NCBI GenBank assembly: GCA_008638375.1 | Contig: CM018036.1 | Span: 11,842,328 to 11,906,327, forward strand | Reading direction: 5' to 3' | Length of the DNA: 64,000 nt | From: Nyssa sinensis | Taxonomy: Eukaryota > Streptophyta > Magnoliopsida > Cornales > Nyssaceae | Shown: positions 27,259 through 37,656 of the stretch, in pieces | Layout: each line of letters begins with the position of its first letter | Position numbering within the stretch: position 1 is the stretch's first letter | Position numbers and translations under genes: made by a program | Notes under the pieces: generated by a model | Told to the model about the DNA's origin: nothing | The model's database searches: none | What the model saw: the letters and a program-made list of their open reading frames with translations, nothing else

Positions 27259-28050
27259 TAAACAAAAATAATAAAAATAATTAATTTTGATAAAAGGCTT
27301 ATTTTCATAGGGCTAATTTTGACCCAAATTTTTGCCTTGTGATGGCACTAAGTCACCACAACTCAAATCATTTTCAACCAATCCACACAACCCTCACATT
27401 TCTGCCAGCAAGAGGCTTCCCACATTACGGAAACTAAGCAAACATAATAATCGAATAGGGCAACAACCAAAACACAATTTACAAGGAAACACTCCAACCT
27501 TTAAATTAAATCCAAGGATACATCAACTAAGGCTTGCGGAATAAAAGACTCACTCACACAAATTCATCCTTTCCTATTGGCAACCCTAGCATTACATACC
27601 AACAAGCATTGGCCACCTAGGCTTGCAGTTTAGATCCTCAACTGCTAAGACATGCTGGACCAACCAGCTTTTGCCACACATGGCATGCAGTTGACATACC
27701 CAATTATTAGGACATGCAGTCACCATCCACAATACACCACCAAGGCATTAAAAAATCTATCAGCAACAGCCTTGCATTGCTCTCAGCCACAGATATGAAC
27801 CACATTGCAGGAGCGATTACCCTTGCCTACCCCACAACAATCACATCATGTAAATCTTATCTTGTGTCAGCCCCAACCATCTGCAATCATCTGTCTTTAT
27901 TCAGCCACTCCCAACCATCACACACAGCCCATTCCCATGGCTTGGTCTTAAACTATACAGCAGCAATATCACGTGCCTGCCATGTGTTACCACCCTCAGT
28001 CACAATGGAAATTGGTATCTAACACCACTAGCCATTGAACTCATAGGAAC

Positions 28051-28550
28051 TATGGAGCACAAACACTCCATTTTAGCTCACGTGTTCGTGTTGGACACTG
28101 ACACTGGAACCCTTCCCGGACACGCAAAAAAAAAGTATCCAATTTTTTTTTTTGAATTTCGGACACGTTCCGGACACATTATGGACATATTTGGAACACA
28201 TTTTCTATTTTTTTTCTTCATTTTTTGGATTTTTTTCCCTTTTTCTCCCCTTCTCTTTAGTTCTTCTTTTGGTTCTACACACACACATGTATGTTTTATG
28301 TAATAATTAGTATAGTTGTTTTGAAACTTCAATCATGGATATTGATAATTAAATAAAGAAATTCTTAAATTTTTATTGAATGACTTTTTTATTTTAATTG
28401 AAATAACGTTAGGATTTTATTATATGATCATATAAAAAATTATATATATTCAATGTGTCTTTGACATGTTCGTGTCCTATTTTTTTGAGAAATAGCATGT
28501 CCGCATGTCGTGTCGTATCCGTGTCCCATGTTTGTATCCATACTTCTTAG
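28051..28550. mobile_element. 500-bp non-autonomous TIR element with 9-bp target duplication
   Basis: The nine bases CATAGGAAC occur exactly at 28042-28050 and 28551-28559 and bracket exactly 500 bp. The two ends are rough inverted copies: TATGGAGCACAAACACTCC at the left matches, on the other strand, TATGGATACAAACATGGGAC near the right end. Both then run into GTGTCC/GGACAC-rich stretches. The right end extends about seven bases beyond the match (CTAAGAAG). The interior is poly-T-rich and non-coding. A 9-bp duplication suggests the MULE superfamily, although the family itself is not identified. Confidence 0.7.
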
Positions 28551-30600
28551 CATAGGAACCACCCTAGGTCTCTATTAAGCTTCCCTATAAGTGCCAAGGC
28601 CTTCTGCAGCCATAGGAATGGCTTGGTGCCACCCCATGTGTGAGAACTCTTATTTTTGAAAATGCCACTAAATGCCAACTTTGAGTTAATTTCAATTCTA
28701 CCATTGTGCACACTTGAGCCCCAACTAGCTCCACCAGCTGCCTCAAGGCATGCCCACGAGCACATATAGTTGCACATAGCCATTAGCCACTGCCTAGCTC
28801 GCCCAACATTGCCAAAATCCATGAGGGGCCTGGGCACAAGTTTAGCCACATGACTTGGTCCCACATGCACATGCTCCAAAGATTCTTTACACCGAAGCCA
28901 CACCACCAAGGGTCTTTGGGATCTTGTAAGCCATGCCCAGCCCATAGCTTGCATGTGGAACCCATTTGCGCCACCACCACATCTCCCCTATATATGCAAA
29001 ACTAGAAATTTACCATCTAACAACAGCCCTCTATTTGAACCTAGCATATACCAGTCACATGCTTCTGCTGAGGTAAGGAACACCACCCCATATATAAAAA
29101 AAATTCGCATACTCCACTTTGACAGCTGGAAACACCACCTTGTTCCTGCGTATTTATGAATCTGTCACTGAGTTCATGCCAACATCTTGACTCACTCAAC
29201 AAGTCACCATTTGGCCATGGCATGCCTTCCCATGCCCATAGCGCCCCAATGCCAACTTAGTTAGGGTCTAACACCTACTCATAGTCTTTCTCATTCCCTT
29301 TTATGAACCTCATTTCCTTAAAACTGAATCTTAAAAAATATCAAAGTTTATTATGTGTCTGGTTGCATGGAAAGCAAATACATGGAACATCATCTCGAGG
29401 TCAAGCATTTCTCTCGTAACTATGTATTGATAGAGAGATCTAGTATGCACATGTACAAATCAAACAATATTGTTTTGGATGAATATCATGAATGTATAAA
29501 AAGATTGTTTCAAATAAAAGGTTTCACAGATTCGACAAGATCTTCGTATCTAATAATTTTCTTACCAAATCAAATTAGGATCATCCCTGGTTCGATCCAA
29601 ATCCGATATGTTTACATGCCTAGGTTAAACTATGGAACTAAAAATTGATAATATTAGTGGATTAGATATGCATCAAACTCGAAAAGCTAATAATGTTTCT
29701 TATTCAAGAGAAATCAAATTCGTGGAAACAATATCTCTACTTGTAGGATTAAGGTTACATACATTTAACGCTTCCCAGACCCCATAGTAGTAGGAGCCTC
29801 ATCACTCATGTACTAGGTTAGCCCTTTTTTTATTAAAGAGAATCAAAAAAATTTATCAGATCTCCTAACTTAATCGGACGTCCCTAGAGAAAAAACTATT
29901 CCATATCCACAAATATAGAGACCCAAAATATTCTCTTTCTCACATGTCACTTTTCCTTTCCTTTTCTATTTGGCAATTGTTTAAAAACAAATACAATAAG
30001 ACATGTGTCAAATTTTGGCGTTAAGAAAACGGTGGAATGAGTAGAAATAGAATGTGGCAAATAAAGAAACAACTAAAGAGGGTGAAGACAATGGTGAATC
30101 CATAATTATTTTCTTGAAGAGGGGGATTACATATGTGCATCAAATTTTAAAATTTTTGAGTCAGTGTCTCACAATTAAATAGTAATTTTAAGTTATTATC
30201 TAATCATATTTTTGTTGTGACATATTTAAAGAATCAGTGAAAATCATACATCATTTTAAATGTCTCTCATCTTAAGATTATATTGTTTGACATATAAATA
30301 TTTTCATACAAAAATTCAAAAATTTTGAGTTCTATTTTAGACACAATATGCATAGATTGAGATTCAGATATTAATTATAAAGAAGAAAAAAGGAACAAAT
30401 TTTAACATAACTTGACACAATTACAAGAATATAATTAACTCCATTAATACAAATAAATATTTTAATGGCTAAAAGAATTTTATAAATTTCAAATTGAACG
30501 GTAAATTTTATGATAATTTGTACTTCAAATTTCGATTTCAACTTGAGTGGAAATCTAAAGAACTATGAGAAATTTTTTTTTTATTTCTTTTTGCTGCCGC

Positions 30601-30628
30601 GGGGGGGGGGGGGGGGGGGGGGGGGGGG
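30601..30628 (+). repeat. 28-base G homopolymer
   Basis: An uninterrupted G run follows GCCGC and ends in TGGG. Such long G runs are rare in plant DNA and are also places where assembly length is unreliable. Confidence 0.9.
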
Positions 30629-31547
30629 TGGGCAATTTATAAACACTCTTTTTTGAGGGAGAATTCTTGCATTTGAAAAAATTCAATGTACAACATAATG
30701 GGCATAACATGGATTTCTAAAACTGGGGAGAGGGGCTCATGACCTCTCCCCCCCCAAAATCCAAATGCTATGTGTGATCCATAGGTGGAGAAATGGCTCT
30801 AAAGGAAGTAAGACCCTCGGTAGAGTCTCAATTAAGGGATACAAAAAGAGGTATTCATTGTTGGCCGATGGGGCATGATTTTAGGGTGCGTGACGGAAAG
30901 AGGCCAAAAAAGTTCATGAATGGCTCCCTCATGCACCGGAACCAAAGAAGAGAGAAGAAAAGAGAAGCATTTGAAATGGGTTATGGGTCTGTAACTAAGA
31001 GCTCAAATGGAAGATTTATATTAGAAGCAAGGCCCAGAAAATCAGGTTTCTTGCCATGAAAGAAAGCACATGAAGACACTGATCTTCTACAAGTATATGG
31101 GAGCTTCCAACAAATGACCAAGCATAATCAGATTAAATACCCAAGCAGAAACTCTCTTATCTAGACCAGACCACAATCATCTTTTCTCTGCCGCGTTGAT
31201 AGCATGAAAAAGGTGACTACACAACCAATTGGACACTTAAGTACAGGTAAATTCTAGAACCATTACCTTCAATATATGGATTTTGGTTCATACAGCAATA
31301 TAAGATCTTTTTTCATCTTTTTTTTTTTTCCTTTCAAGATAAATCCAACCCACAAACACTCCCTTGTCTCTATCAAGATATAAACGTCACGCCTCCCCTT
31401 TAGAGAGAGGCAGGAGATACCATTCAAGCTGAAAATATAGGTGGAAGTATTAAGATCCTTTCATATCTTCTCCTAAATTAATATTTATGTTAACGAGTTC
31501 CTACACTAAGTAGGAAACCACAAATCTAAATTACTTCATTTCACACA

Positions 31548-31725
31548 GGTAGCATGAGTGGTAAGCTCAAGGTCAAGGGTGTAATACCTCGAGGTCACCA
31601 ATTTGAGTCTTGACTGGGCGGGTTAACCTGATACTTGTGAATTACGAGTGGTTGTAGGTATCTGAGTGATTACAAGTATGTCTGGGGTTCCTTGTCATAA
31701 AAAATAATTAAAAAATAAAAATTAC
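31548..31725 (+). mobile_element. tRNA-derived SINE
   Basis: The A box is GGTAGCATGAGTGGTAAGCT (31548-31567) and the B box region is AGGTCACCAATTTGAGTCTT (31591-31610). A non-tRNA body follows, ending in an A-rich tail near 31700-31725. The body differs from that of the SINEs at 7225 and 27100, so this appears to be another family. It lies in LRR intron 3, antisense to the gene. Confidence 0.7.
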
Positions 31726-34519
31726 TTCAATCCCATTTGAGCATTATGTGCTCAATACGTTCCTGAATAAGCTTCAACCTCCTATCTTGTAATCCACCAG
31801 ATAATTGTCTGTTGCGGCTAGGTTAATCAACAAACTATCGAAGAATATAAGTGTATGAACATAAAACCACCCCTCGATATAGCAAGAGACACCTGGCATG
31901 AGGTCAGGGAGAATAGACTGAAATACGCCCGCTTAATAACAAGCTTGGGAAGAGCCATTCAAGCCGGAATAACATCTGGACTACATTGGGTCAACAAGCC
32001 AGCTCATCCAAGTTAAATGCATTGTTAACCCGTCCCAACCCACCATACGCGTAACGGAATGTACAATCATGCACAAACCGGCCATACGCGTAACATTCTC
32101 CCATTATCGGGGAATCAGCGGAGATCAATGGAGACATTCCCCAACCTTCATCCACTATTTAAACACCAGAACCTCCAAAGAAAAGGTATGCCACATTTGG
32201 TGCAACACTTCTTGCATATCTTTATCTTTCAAACTAGATCAGTGCTATTTTGACCATCGGAGATTCCTCGGTCGGCACCACATTGGTGTCCCTAGTTTCT
32301 TCCGATAATCTTTATTCCCTTTTTGCAGGAGGATAATTGTTTGTAGAGGAATTTTCCCCCACAATAAGTAAAGTAACCTCCAACCAATGTAAGTTGCTTT
32401 TATCCTTAATTAAAATTGTATTACCAGAGTTAGGATTTCCCATAAAGGTAACTTATTATTTGGAACTCCAGTCCCTCCCCCCCCCCCCAAAAAAAAAAAT
32501 AATAATAAATAAAATAAAGGGATACCAGTTCTGGCTGTCTACATTTCTCGTCTGATCTACAAAACAATTTTGTTTCCAAAAACTAAACATCATCTGCCAA
32601 TTTTGATTGTGTTTTAGCTGATATGTTTGAGGTTATAGTACTCTTGCCGTCTTACAACAAATAAAAAGTTACAGGCTTATGCTAGAAAATGCTAAAAAAA
32701 AATCAACAATTCAATAGCGGACAATGAAATTATTTTATCTTCAAGTCTCCAAAGGCATGATTGTATAGGTCCACAAATGCAAACCAGAAATTATTACCAG
32801 CCGCTGCATGTTAATTAGTTTGCTGATCTCCATAGGAATGTCAACTCCAGAAGCCATAGCATAACAAAAAAATATATATATCAGCTTTACAAAAGAAAGA
32901 TTTAAGGGGGGGAAAACAAGGCTCCAATATCAAAGGATTAAAAAATATTGACTCCAATGTAGTAATGGAAAAGATCATATGGCCCCACTATCTCAAGTGT
33001 GCAAGCTACCGCCACTGCTAACAGCTAAGAACTAGAGAATTCCAAAGAACACCCCAACCCCAGAAAAATAAATGCACACATGTAATTCTATTGTGACCAT
33101 CTGATTGTATTATCCTCTCCAAATGCAACCAGAATAATGTAAAATAGATACACACTTGTGCTTCAAAGAGTAATGAGCATTACCCAATTTATTGTGTGTC
33201 ATATCAAGAGAGCGCAAGATCTGCCCAGGTCAACAACTTCATCTGGAAATGTCTATTCTAGAAAGAAAAAAAAAATCTAGTCAGGACATAAAAAAAACTA
33301 TATAGATAGTTAGCTTGAACAAACAAGAAGCAAAAAAAACAAGTAACAAGTATTTAGTTATCTATTCTACAAACCCTCCTAAATCATAATCATTCCTTGT
33401 TTATTAAATCATTTCTACAAGTGCACAAAGGGAGGTGAGAGAATTGCACTTCTTATTGAATTAAACATTCTCAACCCAACTGGAAATCCAAAGTAAATAG
33501 CTGCAAAGCATGCTCGTGTAAAGTAATCAAATGCTACTCAAAGTAACTTTTAATACAGCAAAGTAAAATAAAAAAGTAAAAGTAAAAGTGAAAATTAAAA
33601 GAAAGATGCATTTAAAGTTGAAATAAACTTTTAAAATTGCTACTTTCAAATTTATTTAAGCTGCAACCACTTATTTCCCAATTAACAATCAAAATCTGTG
33701 TTTCAATTCTCAATCACATCACGTATTATTGCTTACAAATTAAAAAAGCAACTCCCGTTTTTGCAGGTTCGAAGCAGTTTGTCATAAATGTGACCATTGT
33801 GACACCTATAATAAATTCTCATATGATGAAAATATATATATGACTTATACACCAGCATGGCAACCGGTAAAGGTCATCCTCACGTACCTCACCCAACCAA
33901 ATTTTAAATTTCTATGGAAAACGTACAATAGAAAAGAAAAAATGCATTAGTATTGATTCCAGAAAACCATAGAGAACAAAAGAGTGGGCATGAAATAGCT
34001 AATTGCAGCTTTCATTGAATGATACTAATTAGCAATGATGGTGGTGACTGTACTAACAATCATGCCGGTGAACTTTAACTATAATTCAACCAAAACTAAG
34101 CATCATAAAATCCTGAGCAATATTAATCATTTGGTGAAGTCTCGCGTGCACCATAACATCAAAAAATAATGATAATAATAATAAATAAAATCAAACAGTA
34201 GTATTGAACAATGCCCTTTTTCCAGCTCTAACAAACACTTATCCTCGTGGTCAACCAACTTAATTTCATAGCAATTTGTACAGATAACTCCAAAAGGTTA
34301 GATATATAAATAGACAGAGAGCATGTATAAGTTGCCTACATAAACACATACATATATGTGCATGTATACATATACATACATATATATAGATAGATAGAGC
34401 AAGGAAGAAAAAGAAGGTGCCTTCAATTTGGAGTCCCGTAAAGCGACAATGCCAGTAGATCGCCAACGAGCCATCCGACTGGCTTTCGAATCGGCGTTCT
34501 TGCTGCTACAACAACCCAT

Positions 34520-34930
34520 CTTCGTCCGATTCTTACTGAGAATTAAGTGAATAGTTTCATCAAATTTTGTCAAGCAATGAAAATGGTATGGGAGTTTCGA
34601 AAGGGTCGAAACTCGAAAGAAGACTTTGAACGAGAAAGCTCGTCGGGGCTTGTGGTTGTTTTGTTGTTTGTGTGTTATGTTCTGTTTGGTTGTTATGTGT
34701 ACGGTGTCTTTTTGACTGTTTCATTTCTCATCATGAAATTGAAGTATTGCAGCTTCTCACATTACTGTATCAAAAAAAAGAATTATATAGTACAAGTTTT
34801 TATAACGGAGAGAAGAGATAAGATAGGGAGAGAGATAAATCAGAGTTAAATCCTCAACTAACGTAAAAAAAAAAAACTTATTTTCTATTCTAACGTTGTT
34901 TTGAACTTAATTATCAAAGTAATGTTGTTT
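34520..34930 (-). promoter_or_regulatory. Upstream region of the LRR gene
   Basis: The expected 5' UTR and promoter of the LRR gene lie here. No convincing TATA box or element was identified. The open frame on the plus strand (34547-34849) overlaps this leader and has no recognisable product. Confidence 0.3.
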
Positions 34931-34935
34931 TAAAA

Positions 34936-35040
34936 ATGTCTTTTGAAAAGACGTTTTCGGTGTGAAATTTTTTTTTTGAAAAGACGATTTCATGATTTTT
35001 AAAAACCGAATTTACATAAAAAGCGTCTTTTCAAAAGACG
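34936..35040. repeat. Cluster of palindromes around CTTTT-S-AAAAGACG
   Basis: Imperfect or perfect palindromes occur as 'gtcttttgaaaagacg' (about 34938-34953), 'ttgaaaagacgatttc' (about 34975-34990) and 'cgtcttttcaaaagacg' (about 35023-35039). A related inverted copy, 'cttttgaaaagacgc', lies near 36266-36280, on the other side of the ERF fragment. They may be the ends of a TIR element, but no target duplication was found. Confidence 0.45.
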
Positions 35041-35178
35041 TTTTTGTAACTCATCAACCCCTCTAACTGTACTGCCTATCCTCCGTCCTCGTTGATGCCA
35101 TCCTCAAGGCTTTTATTTCCTTTTGCATTAAATGGGTCTCAGCAGTCCACAGAAAGTTCACAAACAATTGAGAACAAA

Positions 35179-35481
35179 TCCTCTACCTATGCTCCATCCA
35201 CAGCAGATAAATGAGCAGCAGATGATCTCTTTTGCTCCCCACCACCACCATGGTTTTAGGTACCCACCATACTTTGCAGGGGACTCGGCATCGTTACAGC
35301 TACAATAGCAACAGCTATTGCAGTATTGGAGTAATGCATTGAACCTGAGTCCAACAGGAAGGATGATGATGATGAAGGGTTGGCACAGGACGGTAGGAAC
35401 TTGCTTAGGCCTCTGATGCCCTCTGTTTCTCCTACAAAGCTGTACAGAGGAGTGAGGCAGAGACATTGGGGCAAATAGGTT
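35179..35481 (+). pseudogene. AP2/ERF (RAP2.4-like) gene fragment
   Basis: The start of an AP2 DNA-binding domain is clear: SPTKLYRGVRQRHWGK at 35428-35475, with RGVRQRHWGK as the hallmark of DREB A-6 (RAP2.4-type) factors. A TAG (35476-35478) stands where the domain has Trp, and similarity ends there, so most of the AP2 domain is absent. Upstream, in other frames, are Gln/His-rich pieces typical of the N-terminus of this group: QQINEQQMISFAPHHHHGF (about 35200-35256) and a MMMMK run. At least one frame change and one stop separate these from the AP2 part. It cannot encode a working factor. It may be a captured or 3'-truncated copy. Confidence 0.7.
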
Positions 35482-37656
35482 CAACAGACTTATTAATTGA
35501 GTGTTGGATAAAAAATTAATTAACTATTTCTTTTATCTATAGTTTATATTATATATATTATGTAATGAGGAAGTGATAGACTTAATAAAAAAGAGAATTA
35601 ATTTATGTATCAATATCATTTTGTTTGAGAGTGATGATGACTGAAAGTGAGAGAGATTTAAATTCATTTCAAGATATTTGGGTTGAATTTCATTTCAATA
35701 ATGTTTGGAAAGTTCTCTTTTGTTTTCCTTTACTATCTCCCACTAAGTGTGAAAATTTGAGTAGGTCATAAATGGGGTTGTTAAATTGACTAAAGCAATT
35801 CATCACAAACCGGAGCAGATGTATTCATTTTGGACACCTGCATTTTTCTCAAAATCAGCTTCTTTGCAACGACAATTGGAAATTGTGGTTTTTGGATGCC
35901 TGGAGCATGGTTTGCGAATGTGGCAGCGGGTTGTTGCTTGCTTTCTTTTTCCATTTGTACTTTGTGTGTTGTTCGAATGAATGATCTCAAAAGAGACCTT
36001 TTGTGTGGAGTGGACAGAAAAAGGTCTGGTTCTTCTCAAAAGACTCTTTTGAAAGGAGACAGCCCAAACTAGCTAAAGTAGTGGAAGAACACATTACTGC
36101 TTTAAGGACTATTGTTTGATTTATGATACATGGTTTTTCTACTTTACAAAATTTCATGTGTGTGTGCGAATGTTTCTCTATTTATAATATAGGATTGGCT
36201 TAACTGAGAAAGTACTTCAGTTACAAGTTCATTATCCAATGTTGCAGGGATGCTTTCTCATCCGCTTTTGAAAAGACGCTGTTGTCAAAGTGGCAGTATC
36301 AGCATCACACTTCCGATATGTGGTACAATCAACACCAATTTTTGAAGTAAAATCAACTGATTGGAGAATCACTAATGTTTCAAAGCTGCTCAGCCATTTG
36401 CCAAAAGAGATTTCCTTTAAAAGTCAAGAAATACCATTAAGGTGTGCTATCTTACTATGTGCTTCTAAGTTCTATTGCCGTGTTATCAATCACTTGTTAA
36501 CTGATCACTTTGGCTGTTCCCTTGAATGCATTGGATAAACTTTAGGCATGTTTATCTGTTTATATTGTTGATACTAAAACAGAATGCTATTTCCTATCTA
36601 TCATGTTTATATATAATATTATCAATCTGGGACTATTGGGGTTTCTTGCGACCAACTACATGGCTAGGCCTGTTGCTTTTTCCTCATTTATATTTTAAAT
36701 CTTTTGAGTTGTGTCCTTCATGATATCTTGTTTACTTTCTCATTGCATGTCAAATCTTGAGAACACAAGTGAAGGAGACACTTGATAACAGCAGTGGTAT
36801 GAAGAGTTGATGATGTATGTGTGCGGATATAATATTGGCTTGAGATGGATCCGGCAAAATCAAGATCTCATTTTTCTATAAAGGCAGTTTTGTGATGTCT
36901 ACAAGAAAAAAATTATAGTTTTTTTTTCCTGTAAATATGTGCAATATTCTTATTTCTTTCTGTAACTCTTTTTTCCATAGCATTATTTGTGAACTGTTTA
37001 TAATCATCTTTCATCAATGTAAACAACTAGACGAATGATTTCTCTTTTTATTGCAGTCTTTTTTCCAGAAGGATAAATTTTGTTCTACATGCCATCGCAT
37101 GAGTGCAGTAATAGAAGAAGATATATGATATGAAATATAAAGTATAAACAAACAAGAAGACATTAGTATAGAGATTCTACAGTAGGAATTAATGATCCAA
37201 ATTAACTTTCATAATTCATTTTTATTAATTTGTTCTTACAAAGAAAAGGCAATGGATCTGCTTCCTGTGGTAAGAAGGTTACAAGTGATTATTACCCTGC
37301 AAGCTGAATGCTTTACCCATGACTTCTATTTACTGTAACCTTTGCATCTTGTTGTATTGAGCCCTTCAACGATTATATAGCAATCAGAACTCTGTCGATG
37401 AATTGTAGCTTCTTTATACACATGAAGCTTATTTGCAATCACCTTTCAGATTCCATAGTTGGCCAAAAGGTGTGTAATGTGACTGTACAGTTGAACCACT
37501 GAAGGAACCAAATTAGTGGCCTCGGCAGCTATGGATGAGTAAGCTTGAATCAACAAAAAGACTTCAATAAAAATTAAAAATGTGATGAAAATTTGTGTAG
37601 GGCTGAAAATAATGGATGCTGCTTGATTTCAGTTGCAGACACCTCTAGCAACATGG
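35482..37656. other. Intergenic; no gene supported
   Basis: Open frames at 35786-36072 and 36290-36538 have no recognisable domains and partly overlap one another on both strands. The rest is AT-rich. The part adjoining 37656 would be the 3' UTR of the beta-galactosidase remnant. Confidence 0.5.

Larger units (their letters stand above)
25935..32797 (-). other. Intron 3 of the LRR gene, 6.9 kb, filled with transposons
   Basis: The flanking exons join in frame (CTG|GTT, giving QRL-VLADN). The intron holds a SINE (27100-27258), a 500-bp TIR element (28051-28550), a long G run (30601-30628) and a second SINE (31548-31725). Bases 27330-29300 are less AT-rich than the surroundings and may be an older, unidentified repeat into which the TIR element inserted. 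Confidence 0.65.
20620..34519 (-). pseudogene. LRR protein of the At5g07910 type, nine exons, decayed
   Basis: Nine exons can be read: 34519-34421, 33252-33184, 32844-32798, 25934-25826, 25668-25583, 24842-24753, 23725-23640, 20922-20836 and 20730-20620. Once two lost bases are allowed for they give 261 residues, the usual family length (262 in Arabidopsis). The protein starts MGCCSSKN, a myristoylation/palmitoylation signal, so membrane anchoring is expected. About eight leucine-rich repeats follow, then a basic tail (EARRKKKFDKQIDSNV). All phases match. Damage: a TGA at 25622-25624 replaces a conserved Leu; single bases are missing near 33214-33218 and 24785-24787; introns 1 and 8 begin with GC rather than GT. 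Exon 4 also departs from the LRR pattern at several conserved sites (EGLAINPGKLRY where ERLPxNLGKLQS is usual). I therefore call it a pseudogene, although sequence error could explain the two indels. Confidence 0.7.

Noticed and set aside
28547..28954. Minus-strand open frame of 135 codons with many Trp and Cys
   Set aside because: It crosses the target duplication of the 500-bp TIR element and reads unidentified repeat DNA, with no domain.
34547..34849. Plus-strand open frame of 100 codons divergent from the LRR gene
   Set aside because: It overlaps the LRR leader, with no recognisable family and no promoter evidence.
36290..36538. Plus-strand open frame of 82 codons
   Set aside because: No recognisable domain, and no neighbouring exons could be linked to it. 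It might be part of an unknown repeat.
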